Assembly: GCA_016722705.1 (NCBI GenBank)
Contig: JADKGN010000001.1
Span: 744,001-808,000 of the forward strand
Reading direction: 5' to 3'
DNA: 64,000 nucleotides
DNA from: Candidatus Dechloromonas phosphoritropha
GTDB taxonomy: Bacteria; Pseudomonadota; Gammaproteobacteria; Burkholderiales; Rhodocyclaceae
Below the pieces are notes generated by a model. The model ran no database searches and was not told the origin of the DNA. It saw nothing but the letters and a program-made list of their open reading frames with translations. Both the position numbers and the translations under genes were made by a program. How positions within the stretch are numbered: the first letter of the stretch is position 1; every line of letters begins with the position of its first letter. Below are positions 55,015 to 64,000 of this stretch, in pieces.

Positions 55015-57330
55015 ATGCTGCCACCCATCGAACATCGCATCGCCAACGAACTGGGCGTCCGCCCGGCCCAGGTCAACGCCGCCATCGCCCTCCTCGACGA
55101 AGGCGCCACCGTGCCCTTCATCTCCCGCTACCGCAAGGAGGCCACCGACGGCCTCGACGACACTCAACTGCGCAACCTCGAAGAACGCCTGACCTACCTG
55201 CGCGACCTCGAAGACCGGCGCGCTGCCATCCTCGCCAGTATCGAGGGCCAGGGCAAGCTGACGCCCGAACTCAGGGCCGAGATCAGCGATGCCGAAACCA
55301 AGCAGCGCCTCGAAGACCTTTACCTGCCCTACAAGCAGAAACGCCGCACCAAGGCGCAGATCGCCCGCGAGGCCGGCATCGAGCCGCTGGCGCTCGGCCT
55401 GCTGGCCGACCCAAACCTGGCGCCGGAAGAAGAAGCCGGGAAATATCTCAATGCCGAAGCCGGCTTTGCCGACGCCAAGGCCGTCCTCGACGGCGCCCGC
55501 CAGATCCTGATGGAAAAATTCGCCGAGGATGCCGAACTGCTTGGCCAACTCCGTGAATACCTCAACGAACACGGTCAGCTGCGGTCGACCGTCGTCGAAG
55601 GCAAGGAAAACGAAGGCGCAAAATTTCGCGACTGGTTTGATTTCGCCGAGCCGATCACCAGCATGCCCTCGCACCGCGCCCTCGCCCTGCTGCGGGGGCG
55701 CAACGAAGGCATGCTGCACGTTGCGCTGGTGCTCGATTCAGAACTCGACGAGGCGAAGATCCAACCCGGACCCGGCCCCTGCGAACAGCGTATTGCCGTC
55801 CGCTTCGGCATTCGCAACCAGAATCGCCCGGCCGACAAGTGGCTGCAGGACACCGTGCGCTGGACCTGGAAGGTCAAGGTCCATACTCATCTCGAACTCG
55901 AACTGATGAACCAGTTGCGCGAGCGCGCCGAGGAGGAAGCCATCCGCATCTTCGGCAAGAACCTCAAGGATCTGCTGCTCGCCGCGCCGGCTGGCCAGCA
56001 CGTCACCATGGGCGTCGATCCCGGCATTCGCACCGGCTGCAAGATCGCCGTCGTCGACGCCACCGGCAAGATGCTCGACCACGCCACCATCTATCCACAC
56101 GAGCCGCGCTGCGACTGGGATGGTTCACTGTCCACCATCGCCCGTCTGGCGGCGAAGCACGGCGTTTCGCTGGTCGCCATTGGCAACGGCACGGCCAGCC
56201 GCGAAACCGACAAGCTGGTGCAGGACGTCATCAAGCGCTATCCGGAAGCCCGGCTGACCAAGATCGTCGTTTCCGAAGCCGGTGCCTCGGTCTACTCGGC
56301 TTCCGAACTCGCTGCCAAAGAGTTCCCCGATCTCGATGTCTCGATCCGCGGTGCGGTGTCGATCGCCCGCCGCCTGCAGGACCCGCTGGCCGAGTTGGTC
56401 AAGATCGAGCCGAAATCGATCGGCGTCGGTCAATACCAGCACGACGTCTCGCAGACCAAGCTGGCGCGCAACCTCGATGCCGTCATCGAAGACTGCGTCA
56501 ATGCCGTCGGCGTCGACGTCAACACCGCCTCGGTGCCGCTGCTCACGCGTATTTCCGGGCTGAACGCCAGCCTCGCCGCCAACATCGTTGGCTATCGCGA
56601 CGCCAATGGCGCCTTCCGTTCACGCAGCGAGTTGAAGAAAGTACCGCGTCTCGGCGAAAAAACTTTCGAGCAGGCTGCCGGCTTCCTGCGCGTGCCGAAC
56701 GGCGACAACCCGCTCGACGCCTCGTCGGTGCACCCGGAAGCCTACCCGGTGGTCGAAAAAATCATCGTCGACCTCAACAGGCCGATCAAGGAAATCATGG
56801 GTGACAGCCGTGCCCTCAAGGGTCTAAACGCTAGCCGCTACACCAACGAACGCTTCGGCCTACCGACCGTACAGGACATCTTCAAGGAACTCGAAAAACC
56901 CGGCCGTGACCCGCGCCCCGAATTCAAGACCGCGACCTTCACCGATGGCGTTGAAAAAGTCAGCGACCTGCGTTCAGGCATGGTTTTGGAGGGCGTCGTC
57001 ACCAACGTCGCCGCCTTCGGCGCCTTCGTCGACATCGGCGTGCACCAGGACGGACTGGTGCACGTTTCGGCCCTCGCCAACACCTTCGTCAAGGACCCGC
57101 ACAGCGTCGTCAAGGCGGGTCAGGTCGTCAAGGTCAAGGTGCTCGAAGTCGACCTGCAACGCCAGCGCATTGCACTGACCATGCGCATGGGCGACGAGCC
57201 GGGCAAAGGCCGCAGTGCCGAAGCCGGCAGCCAGCGCGGCGCGCCCATCAATCGCCAACAAGCCCGCCACAACGCCCCAGCACCAAGCGGTAACGCCATG
57301 GCAGCGGCCTTCGCCAAGCTCAGGAAGTGA
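55015..57330 (+). CDS. tex: Tex family RNA-binding transcriptional accessory protein
   Basis: 771 residues, full length. Tex N-terminal HTH (IANELGVRPAQVNAAIALLD, ATVPFISRYRKEATDGLDDT), YqgF/RNase H-like domain (MGVDPGIRTGCKIAVVDATG), helix-hairpin-helix region (NTASVPLLTRISGLNASLAA, SELKKVPRLGEKTFEQAAGF) and C-terminal S1 domain (LRSGMVLEGVVTNVAAFGAF, LVHVSALANTFVKDPHSVVK). A cytoplasmic nucleic-acid-binding protein tied to transcription elongation. Followed by a clear terminator. Confidence 0.97.
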   Translation: MLPPIEHRIANELGVRPAQVNAAIALLDEGATVPFISRYRKEATDGLDDTQLRNLEERLTYLRDLEDRRAAILASIEGQGKLTPELRAEISDAETKQRLEDLYLPYKQKRRTKAQIAREAGIEPLALGLLADPNLAPEEEAGKYLNAEAGFADAKAVLDGARQILMEKFAEDAELLGQLREYLNEHGQLRSTVVEGKENEGAKFRDWFDFAEPITSMPSHRALALLRGRNEGMLHVALVLDSELDEAKIQPGPGPCEQRIAVRFGIRNQNRPADKWLQDTVRWTWKVKVHTHLELELMNQLRERAEEEAIRIFGKNLKDLLLAAPAGQHVTMGVDPGIRTGCKIAVVDATGKMLDHATIYPHEPRCDWDGSLSTIARLAAKHGVSLVAIGNGTASRETDKLVQDVIKRYPEARLTKIVVSEAGASVYSASELAAKEFPDLDVSIRGAVSIARRLQDPLAELVKIEPKSIGVGQYQHDVSQTKLARNLDAVIEDCVNAVGVDVNTASVPLLTRISGLNASLAANIVGYRDANGAFRSRSELKKVPRLGEKTFEQAAGFLRVPNGDNPLDASSVHPEAYPVVEKIIVDLNRPIKEIMGDSRALKGLNASRYTNERFGLPTVQDIFKELEKPGRDPRPEFKTATFTDGVEKVSDLRSGMVLEGVVTNVAAFGAFVDIGVHQDGLVHVSALANTFVKDPHSVVKAGQVVKVKVLEVDLQRQRIALTMRMGDEPGKGRSAEAGSQRGAPINRQQARHNAPAPSGNAMAAAFAKLRK

Positions 57331-57392
57331 TTGCTACGACCATAGAAGTAACGGCTGGCCCCAGGGTCGACCGGAAAAATGGCTCAAAAATG

Positions 57393-57426
57393 AAAAATGG
57401 CGCAACTTCGATCTGCGCCATTTTTT
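57393..57426 (+). terminator. Rho-independent terminator for tex
   Basis: AAAAATGGCGCA pairs with TGCGCCATTTTT around a 9-nt loop, ending in six T residues. 63 nt after the tex stop codon. Confidence 0.9.
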
Positions 57427-57533
57427 GTTGGAAACCCGGAAAACATGGGCTCAATGGTTTCAGTACTCCGGCCCAGTTTTCACGTTTCGAGCGGTAGGAG
57501 GGGCAAATAACGTGGCCTGATCCGAATGGCGCT

Positions 57534-58701
57534 TATTCCAATTAGCGTTCAAGATGATACTAATGCTAGAATATTCCTAAGTACAAGATACTTGGGAGGC
57601 ATTGACATGGCCAGACCGCGGCGAGTAGATCCGGAATTGGTGACGCAGGCCCAAGCGGCCGTGAGAGACGCCGATAATGTTGAGGCCCTGCGCTGTGCGC
57701 AGGCGGTGGCTGCTACCGGCGCTATTGGGAGCGACGCTGGAGCAGAGCGCAGCGGTACTGGGCATAGGCCGAGCCACCGTGCCCAGGCTACAAGCGCGCC
57801 TGCGCCGGCTGTTGGCCAAACCGGACGCAATCCAACCGAATTGGGGTGGTCGCCGGCGAGCTTCGCTGCCACTGGAAGAGGAGGACCGTTTCCTGGCCCC
57901 TTGGGTGCAGGCCTCCAATGAAGGGGGAATTCTGGTCGTTTCGCCACTGCGTGCCGCGTTAGCGCAAAAGCTGGGACGTCCTGTGGCCGCCTCTGTCGTG
58001 TATCGCCTGTTGGCGCGGCACGGCTGGCGCAAGGTCGCACCCGACACCCGGCATCCGGCATCCGGCATCCGGCATCCGAAGAGTGATCCGCCGATCCAGG
58101 AAGCGTGGAAAAAAACTTCCTGAAACACTGGCAGCCCTCTTGAAACAGGAAGAGGTTTGGGGTCGCCGGGTGCGCCTGATGTTTCAGGACGAAGCGCGCT
58201 TTGGGCGCATGGTGCGAATTCGTCGCTGCTGGGCACCCAACCCAGCACGGCCAATGGTCTGCAACGGCTACGAGCGGGAGTTCATCTACGTTTATGGCGC
58301 CGTCAGCCCCATCGAAGGCGAGTTGGATTGGATGACCTGTCGGCAGATGAACACCGAACAGATGACGGCGTTCCTGGCCCGAGTCAGTACCGCGCATGAA
58401 AAGGAGTTCATGCTGATGGTCGTCGACGGCGCCAGCTCACACGTATCGAAGGATCTGCAAGTGCCAGAGAACATTCGTCTGCTGCGCCTGCCACCTTACG
58501 CGCCCGAACTCAACCCGCAGGAGCACGTCTGGGATGAGGTGCGGGAGAAGGAGTTTCCCAATCGTGTGTTTGCCGACCTCGGTAGTGTCATCCGCCAGTT
58601 GGAAGCAGGCCTTCCACGTCTGGCAGCAAATACCTCAGGGCTGCGCAGCCTGACCGCATGGCCATGGATTGTTAGTCTCAACTTGAACGCTACTTAGAAT
58701 A
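57534..58701 (+). mobile_element. IS630 copy 2
   Basis: About 1168 bp, same ends and orientation as copy 1 at 20441-22998 but without the IS4 insertion. It splits the left terminal repeat of the MITE. The border bases are ambiguous by one or two nucleotides because of the TA-type target. Confidence 0.85.
57607..58697 (+). pseudogene. IS630 transposase with two frameshifts
   Basis: Same protein as in copy 1, but one extra G about 57709 (GGTGGCTGC against GGTGCTGC) breaks the frame after ALRCAQAV, and a fourth CCGGCAT unit at 58048-58075 breaks it again after TRHPASGIR. The catalytic part from 58083 (…MFQDEARFGRMV, MVVDGASSHV, ELNPQEHVWDEV) is otherwise nearly identical to copy 1. Confidence 0.92.
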
Positions 58702-59585
58702 AGTTAAGAACGGCGCGCTCAAATCTGAAGTGCAACACTTTCCGGGAGGTAATGTGTGGCGATGGGAACGAAATACGAACACCTGAGTTGTGAAGAACGC
58801 AAGATGATCCAGTTGGGGCTTGAGCAGGGCTGGACGCAGCGGGCAATTGCCCGCTGCGTCCAGCGCGCGCCGAGTTCGATCAGTCGTGAATTAAACCGCA
58901 ACGGCTGGAGCAATCCCGCCACAGCACCCAAGAAACGCGGGCGTCCGCTGGTCGCGGGCGGCTATCGGGCGCCACTCGCGCAGCAGCGCGCCAGTATGTT
59001 GGCAAGGACCGCACAATGCCCTTCTCGACTCGCCCAGGATGGTCCGCTCTGGACGCATGTCGAACGCCTGCTGCGCGCCTGCCATTCTCCGGAACAGATC
59101 GCGGGCATACTGCAGCGAATGCACCCGGATCAACCCAAGCTTCAGGTCAGTCACGAGACCATCTACGCCCCGAAGGAAGTCCCCCTGGGGGACACCGCGC
59201 TTTACGCGATACCACGCGGCACGTTGCGCAGTGAGTAGATCGCCTGCCTGCGACAAGCGCGTAAGCGTCGTCGGCCGCGCGCCCGAGGCGAAGATTGCCG
59301 GGGCCAGATTCCTGAGATGACCAGCATCCATCTGCGCCCACCGGAGATCAACGAGCGTGTCATTCCCGGCCACTGGGAGGGCGATCTGATCAAGGGAGCA
59401 CGCAATGCCTCGTCCATCGGCACGCTGGTCGAGCGGACCACGCTCTTTGTCACCTTGGTCAAGATGGTGTTAGCGACTGCCTAAAACCGCACAAATCTGG
59501 TGGCGATAAATGGCGGCGGAATTTGGCGGCGAGTGAACGAAAGAGGGGGCCGACGGCCCCTGAGCGGCAAAGATAGAGACGCGGA

Positions 59586-59798
59586 TCAGAAAGGCGGATC
59601 GTCAATCACCACGTCGTACTGAGTCACGCGATTCTCGCTGGGTTGTTGCGCCAAGGCGAATTCGTAGTGCGCCCAGATCCGGTCACGCAAATCGTCAAGC
59701 AGCGTGATGACTGCCAGGGCCTGATCGGGCGACCAGTTTGGATCGATCAGCAATTCGAGGCCGCGACGCAGGCCGGAAGGCGGATGGTAAAGCTTCAC
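59586..59798 (-). CDS. Small protein at the end of the IS21 operon
   Basis: 70 residues (MKLYHPPSGLRRGLELLIDP, SPDQALAVITLLDDLRDRIW…). Its ATG overlaps the istB stop (ATGA), and codon use is like istB, so it is probably real and co-translated. Predicted helical; no recognised domain. Role unknown. Confidence 0.65.
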   Translation of the reverse strand: MKLYHPPSGLRRGLELLIDPNWSPDQALAVITLLDDLRDRIWAHYEFALAQQPSENRVTQYDVVIDDPPF

Positions 59799-60550
59799 GA
59801 TGATCCTTTCGTCTTACGCTTCTTGGACTTGGCGGCCGCCTGCTCTTGCGCCTCCTTGCGTCGATAGGACTCGCCCTTGATCGACAGGATTTCCGCGTGA
59901 TGCACCAGGCGGTCGATCATCGCCACCACGCAGCTGGCATTGGGAAACACCTCCGACCATTCCGAGAACGACCGGTTGGTCGTAATCAAGGTGCTCTTCT
60001 TCTCGTGCCGGCGGTTGATCAACTCGAAGAGCAGATCGGCATGACGGTTCGAATAGGACAAATAGCCGACCTCGTCGACCACCAACAAATCGGGCGCTGC
60101 ATAGCGACGCAAACGGTAACGCAAGGCCGAATCGCTATCCAGACCGGCCAACTCGCCGAGCAACTGTCCGGCCGTCGCGAAGACCACCGTGTGCCCATTG
60201 AGGACCGCTTGGTGCGCGATATTCTGGGCAATCATCGTTTTGCCCAAGCCACTGCTACCAATCAGGAAGGCATTGGTCGCCGAATTCAGGAAGTCCAGCG
60301 TCATCAGTTCGGCGATGGCACGCTGATCGCACTGCTCGGGCCAGGCCCAGTCGAAATCGGTGAGCGGCTTGAAACGGCCAATATGGGCGCAGCACAGGCG
60401 GCGTTCCAGGAAGCGGCGGGAGCGTTCGGTTTCCTCCCAGGCCAGCAAGGGATCAAGCCAAGGCGTGTCGGCGCATTCGGCCCAATGGGCGAGTACCCCG
60501 TGCAGTTGCAAGGCGGTGGCGCGCTGGCGGCACGGATCAGAGGTCGTCAT
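59795..60550 (-). CDS. istB: IS21 helper ATPase IstB
   Basis: 251 residues, AAA+ ATPase related to DnaC. Walker A FLIGSSGLGKTMIAQNIAHQ, Walker B DLLVVDEVGYLSYSNRHADL, sensor 1 STLITTNRSFSEWSEVF and arginine-finger region MIDRLVHHAEILSIKGESYR. It selects the target and stimulates IstA. The start overlaps the istA end by 14 bp. Confidence 0.96.
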   Translation of the reverse strand: MTTSDPCRQRATALQLHGVLAHWAECADTPWLDPLLAWEETERSRRFLERRLCCAHIGRFKPLTDFDWAWPEQCDQRAIAELMTLDFLNSATNAFLIGSSGLGKTMIAQNIAHQAVLNGHTVVFATAGQLLGELAGLDSDSALRYRLRRYAAPDLLVVDEVGYLSYSNRHADLLFELINRRHEKKSTLITTNRSFSEWSEVFPNASCVVAMIDRLVHHAEILSIKGESYRRKEAQEQAAAKSKKRKTKGSS

Positions 60551-62036
60551 CGTCGTTCTCCATCAATGCGTCGTAACCGTCGAGGCGGTGCGGTCGCACC
60601 GGCACATCTTTGTGTTTGACGTGCTCCGGCAAACTCATCGCCAGCGGCGGCGGTTCTGCCTGGGCCTGCCGTCGGCGCTCCAGCGCCAGACGAACCGCGT
60701 TCGGATGCGGCACGTCACGCCCCAATGCGTCGGCAATCGCTGCCGTCAGTTCGGCTACGCCATAACGTTCGAGCAGATCAGCCAGCGCGCGAACTGTCCG
60801 CCCCAGCGACTCGCCGCGTTCGGCGGCCTGGGTCAGCAATTCCCGACTGGCCGGCACCGCCTGCACCAGATGATCCGTGGCGCGATGCGCACGGGCCTGA
60901 TGTTTGTGTTCAACCAAGGTCGCGACGTGTTCGGGCCTCTCGATTTGTTGCCGCCGATCGAAGCTGCGGGGATGCGTGGCGACCACCGCCTGACCATCGA
61001 GAATGCGGACGTGATCCAGACTGGCGGTCACAGTGAGCGTGCGGGCCACGCAGGTGTGCGGGATCGAGTAGTCGTTGAGGTCGAAGCGCACATACGGCGT
61101 CTTGCCGGCCGACACGGCCTTGATCTCGTCGGCCGGAAAGGCATCGCCGGGCAGGGTCAGCAGCCGAGCTTGCTCCTGGAAGAACGCTTCGCGCACCGTC
61201 AGTGACTTGTCCTCCGGACAGCGCCGCTCGCCCGCCGGCCCGCACACCCAGGCATCGGCCTGAGCATTGAGGTCGGCAACGTCCTTGAAGCTGCGCCCAG
61301 CGAAGAAGGCATCGCGGATATAGCGGATCGCCCGTTCCACACGCCCTTTCTCGTTTCCCCGCACCACGGCCACCGGGCGGAGTTCGAAACGGTAATGTCC
61401 GGCCAGCGCCAAGAGCGTCGGGTTGAAACGGATGATCTGTCCTTGCCGCTCCAGCACTGCACTCTTCAGATTGTCATAGAGCGCGACGCGGGGACAGCCA
61501 CCCCAGGCGGTTACGGCGCCGACATGGCCGCGCAGGAAGTTCTCCATATGAGCGCCGAGATAGAAGCGCAGGAAGATCTGGCGCGACCAGGACAGCACGG
61601 CCACAAAGCCCATCAGCGGCCGCCGGGCACGACCGATCTCCAGATGGCCAAAGTGACCCCAATCGATTTGCATCTGCTCGCCGGGCAGGGTGCGAAGGCG
61701 CAGGAAGGCTTCGGCTTTGGCGCGGGGTCGGTGGCGGGCAATCAGATGCCGGAAGTGATCCGGGCGCCCCGGGTAGCCCCGGGTCTTGACCATGCCGTAC
61801 AAGCGACTGGCGCGTAAGCGCGGGAACTGTTCCAGTGTTTCGAGGATGAATGGCAGGTAGGGGTCAAGCGCCGAGGGGCGGCGAATTGGCCCCAAAGCCG
61901 GCAAACCAGCCTGGGTCAGCACGCGTGCGACGCTGTCGCGATGGATGTGCAATTGGCTTGCGATGGTGCCGATGCGCCAGCGTTCGGCGTGGTAATAGCG
62001 CAGGATCTGCGCTTCAATCCCGGGGGTAAGGGCCAT
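60537..62036 (-). CDS. istA: IS21 transposase IstA
   Basis: 499 residues from ATG 62036. N-terminal HTH (GTIASQLHIHRDSVARVLTQ), DDE core with EQMQIDWGHFGHLEIGRARR, RVALYDNLKSAVLERQGQII and RGNEKGRVERAIRYIRDAFF, and the IstA C-terminal beta-barrel region (TPYVRFDLNDYSIPHTC). Frame intact. Overlaps the upstream Cys-rich gene by 23 bp. Confidence 0.95.
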   Translation of the reverse strand: MALTPGIEAQILRYYHAERWRIGTIASQLHIHRDSVARVLTQAGLPALGPIRRPSALDPYLPFILETLEQFPRLRASRLYGMVKTRGYPGRPDHFRHLIARHRPRAKAEAFLRLRTLPGEQMQIDWGHFGHLEIGRARRPLMGFVAVLSWSRQIFLRFYLGAHMENFLRGHVGAVTAWGGCPRVALYDNLKSAVLERQGQIIRFNPTLLALAGHYRFELRPVAVVRGNEKGRVERAIRYIRDAFFAGRSFKDVADLNAQADAWVCGPAGERRCPEDKSLTVREAFFQEQARLLTLPGDAFPADEIKAVSAGKTPYVRFDLNDYSIPHTCVARTLTVTASLDHVRILDGQAVVATHPRSFDRRQQIERPEHVATLVEHKHQARAHRATDHLVQAVPASRELLTQAAERGESLGRTVRALADLLERYGVAELTAAIADALGRDVPHPNAVRLALERRRQAQAEPPPLAMSLPEHVKHKDVPVRPHRLDGYDALMENDDDDL

Positions 62037-62457
62037 GTGACGGTGATCTCCTGTCGGTTCGTCGAGAACGGCAAATCCGACGACGCAGGAAGTCCTGGCG
62101 CACCCAGTCCGGCAAGGGACACCGGCAACGGTGACAGGTCCAGAGCGCTGATTTGATCGGCATCGTCGGTTCGGGCGCCAGTAGATCAGCCGGGGCGGTG
62201 GGTGGGGAACCCTGATGCGCCACTTTCTCTTGTCGGGCCCGGTAGCGGCGCTGGCGTTCGGCATGGGTGTGACGGCCTCGCCGGCTGGCTTGATACCGGC
62301 CACCGGCGGCACGCGTCGACTGACGACGAGCCTGATCGGCACACTGCGTGGTGCAGTAGCGATGACCGCGATCACACCGGCTGCAAATGAGTACAGCGGC
62401 GCGGCAACCGGCGCAGAGATAGCGTCGTCCGGGGAGGTCCATTGGCAATTCGGCCAA
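62014..62457 (-). CDS. IS21-borne cysteine-rich (zinc-ribbon-like) protein
   Basis: 147 residues. N-terminal Cys/His pattern: YLCAGCRAAVLICSRCDRGH then RYCTTQCADQARRQ, followed by the basic RYQASRRGRHTHAERQRRYR and KVAHQGSP; a second CHRCRCPLP motif near residue 112. The paired CxxC and the basic helix suggest a zinc-stabilised DNA-binding protein. It precedes and overlaps istA, so it belongs to the IS operon. I know similar proteins only as IS-associated hypotheticals. Confidence 0.72.
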   Translation of the reverse strand: MAELPMDLPGRRYLCAGCRAAVLICSRCDRGHRYCTTQCADQARRQSTRAAGGRYQASRRGRHTHAERQRRYRARQEKVAHQGSPPTAPADLLAPEPTMPIKSALWTCHRCRCPLPDWVRQDFLRRRICRSRRTDRRSPSHGPYPRD

Positions 62458-62877
62458 TGGGGAATCGACGCTGACGTTCGCTTTGTGAAATACTCGGCAA
62501 GCAACGTCGCCACTGTTGGGGCTGCGGGGCGCGGCATCGGAACTGGCTTGGCGGTTGGGACCGGTGTCGCGCCTGCGTTTCCACCGGCCGGTCAGCTTTC
62601 TACCGCATCGGTCGCGCTGGCGCCATCTTCAGTCGGGGCGGGGTCGCTTCAACCTGCTTCCGCAGGCACTCCGTTCGGCAATGAACCGTGCCATCCCCCT
62701 GCCGCGCTTCGCTTGCCAGACGCCGGTTTGCTCTGCAATCCCGCCACCGGAAGCCCTGCGGGCGGCAAATCGTAAAACCAGCATGTTCATGCTTGAAAAG
62801 CAAAACCGAAAACCACACCGCTGACCTTCAACCAGCCGTCGACGCCAGATTTCTACGGAAAGGCAGCACCGTTAACA
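62458..62877. other. Leader region of IS21 element, no gene called
   Basis: About 420 bp between the Cys-rich gene and the IS21 right end. Several open frames exist on both strands but none shows a recognisable motif or good start. Probably promoter and IstA-binding repeats. Confidence 0.4.
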
Positions 62878-63523
62878 GATGGAGGACGCCACGGCCGAAA
62901 CCGCGGCCACGGCCTTTGGCGCTGTCCTCAACCGGGTTGACGCGCAACGACGCCTTTCCCTGACCTACGACCAAGGGCGCGAGATGGCGCAGCATGCGCG
63001 CCTTTCCGAAATCACTGGCGTCGCGGTCTATTTCGCCGATCTGCACAGCCCTTGGCAACGCGGCATCAACGAAAATACCAACGGCTTGCTTCGCCAGTAT
63101 TTTCCCAAGGGATCCGATCTCTCTGGATTCTCTCAGACCGAACTCGATGCCGTTGCCTGGCAACTCAATACCCGACCTCGAAAGAGCCTCACCTTTCACT
63201 GTCCGGCCGAACTGTTTATCCCAGAATCCTTCGACTTCTTTAAGCATCATCATCAGCTTGTTGCACTTCGGACTTGAAACCGCCAACTTATTGCGCCCGC
63301 TTTTTCAGCCACAATGCTAGCGTTGGGCATGCTGGACGGCCTTAACTTAGCGCCATTCTGGGCTCGGGAGTTCGACAGTTCAGCGGCAAAAGTGGCCATT
63401 TTTGACACATGGCCCCAGTAACGGCGCGGGTTTCAGAGGATGTCTAAGAAAGTTGTGTGGTGGCACGCTAAGGCCTATTAAATTCTGACTTGACAGGACT
63501 CATGTCGGTGATGCTGTGGCGGC

Positions 63524-64000
63524 ATGCATGTCAAGATAACCACCTCAGGAGGTCGCCGCTACGTCCAACTTGTCGAGTCCTACCGGGACGACGCTGGGCG
63601 GGTGAAGAAGCGTACCGTGGCGACGCTTGGCCGTCTTGATTAACGCGATGGCGGTCTCGATTCAGTGATCAAGGGGTTGCTCAAGGTATCGGGCCGTGAA
63701 GCCATGGTGGTTGTGCCACCGACACCGACGGTGAGCTTCGAGTCGGCCCGGGCGTTTGGCGATGTATGGACACTGACCGAACTCTGGAAATCGCTCGGTT
63801 TTGCCGAACTGAAGCGGGTGTTTCGCCGCACGCGGCATACGATCGACGTGGAAGCGCTGATCCGGGTGATGGTGTTCAACCGACTCTGCGATCCGGAATC
63901 CAAACTGGGCGTGTTGCGCTGGCTGGAGACGGTGGCCTTGCCTGAGGTCGAGGTCAAAGCGATCACGCATCAGCATCTGCTGCGCAGCATGGATGCCCTG
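63524..64000 (+). pseudogene. IS1634-like transposase, N-terminal part with early TAA
   Basis: From ATG 63524: MHVKITTSGGRRYVQLVESY then DDAGRVKKRTVATLGRLD, stop TAA at 63641-63643, continuing in the same frame as RDGGLDSVIKGLLKVSGREA, FGDVWTLTELWKSLGFAELK and IDVEALIRVMVFNRLCDPES to the window edge. CAA to TAA is the simplest change. An ATG at 63704 could start a shortened product but lacks the usual N-terminus. Confidence 0.8.

Larger units (their letters stand above)
59468..62877 (-). mobile_element. IS21 family element with accessory genes, 5-bp target duplication
   Basis: 3410 bp. Ends TGTTAGCGAC at 59468 and the complement of TGTTAACGGT at 62877; GATGG is duplicated at 59463-59467 and 62878-62882. 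An AAATCTGG motif recurs inside both ends, as in IS21 multiple terminal repeats. Longer than a basic IS21 (about 2-2.5 kb) because it carries two further small genes besides istA and istB, and about 420 bp ahead of the first gene with no clear coding sequence. Confidence 0.92.
58756..63277 (+). pseudogene. IS30 copy 1 transposase, TAG stop and IS21 interruption
   Basis: From GTG 58756 (ATG 58762 is alternative; GGAGG 7 nt before the GTG). HTH QRAIARCVQRAPSSISRELN; rve core starts VIPGHWEGDLIKGARNASSI and resumes after IS21 at 62879 with EDATAETAATAFGAVLNRVD, RRLSLTYDQGREMAQHARLS and LNTRPRKSLTFHCPAELF, ending 63277. An in-frame TAG at 59236 replaces the Leu codon expected after RGTLRSE; the same TAG is present in copy 2. 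Confidence 0.92.
58712..63284 (+). mobile_element. IS30 copy 1 with nested IS21, 3-bp target duplication
   Basis: Terminal repeats GGCGCGCTCAAATCTGAAGT at 58712 and, as complement, GGCGGTTTCAAGTCCGAAGT ending at 63284. AAC flanks both sides (58709-58711, 63285-63287), the short duplication expected of IS30. IS21 fills 59468-62877. It sits in the interior of the MITE. Confidence 0.9.
57524..63358. repeat. Split IS4-end MITE containing IS630 and IS30
   Basis: Left end GAATGGCGCT at 57524-57533, middle piece AGTTAAGAAC at 58702-58711, right part from 63288 (TTATTGCGCCCGC…ACAATGCTAGCG) to CTTAACTTAGCGCCATTC ending 63358. Joined together they match the short element at 17175-17257 and 18181-18193. 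No gene between its own termini. Confidence 0.7.

Noticed and set aside
62215..62775. 186-codon plus-strand frame at the IS21 right end
   Set aside because: Antisense to the Cys-rich protein gene that overlaps istA; no motif, and the start is poor.

Overview
The window looks like a GC-rich betaproteobacterial chromosome segment. The mix of polyphosphate kinase 2, CreA, Tex, MsrB, an Mrp-type antiporter and a heavy IS load resembles Rhodocyclales and Candidatus Accumulibacter-like genomes; this is inferred from gene content only, with no rRNA or marker gene to confirm it.

Layout. (1) 1-2.6 kb: the minus-strand end of a contractile-tail module, with tube protein (cut by the window edge) and sheath. 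(2) 2.8-23 kb: an IS graveyard holding IS5, ISAs1, IS3, IS30, IS4, IS1380, IS66 and IS630 elements and remnants, many nested, enclosing two healthy islands: isochorismatase-like hydrolase plus ppk2 (6.8-8.7 kb) and creA (19.8-20.3 kb). (3) 23.3-43.9 kb: IS-free housekeeping and accessory genes: a UPF0149/SEC-C protein, msrB, a radical SAM protein and a thioesterase, then a tightly overlapping nine-gene run in which an RND efflux pair leads straight into an Mrp-like E-F-G-B-C-D-D2 cluster, then envelope and small membrane proteins, a DUF2252 protein, an alpha/beta hydrolase and a KAS III enzyme. (4) 44-54.3 kb: a defence island bounded by imperfect 46-bp direct repeats: type I restriction-modification hsdM-hsdS-hsdR, with a winged-helix gene and a truncated partner, and a DUF1016 nuclease. 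(5) 54.4-57.3 kb: gamma carbonic anhydrase-like gene and tex. (6) 57.5-63.4 kb: a Russian doll: a short IS4-end MITE split by IS630 and IS30, the IS30 itself split by a four-gene IS21 element. (7) 63.5 kb to the edge: the start of an IS1634-like transposase with an early stop.

The most unusual signal is in the hsd operon. Seven copies of a palindromic CCCTCACCC...GGGAGAGGGG repeat lie inside hsdM, hsdS and hsdR, all keeping frame. Two of them bracket an in-frame DUF559 (Vsr-like nuclease) domain embedded in HsdM, which suggests a repeat-associated mobile nuclease cassette. hsdS is cut by an IS4 element in the linker between its two target-recognition halves, with an exact 8-bp target duplication; both halves remain open.

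Target-site duplications allow the order of several insertions to be read: IS66 and IS1380 went into one IS30 copy, IS21 into the other, and one IS4 family member into both an IS630 copy and hsdS.
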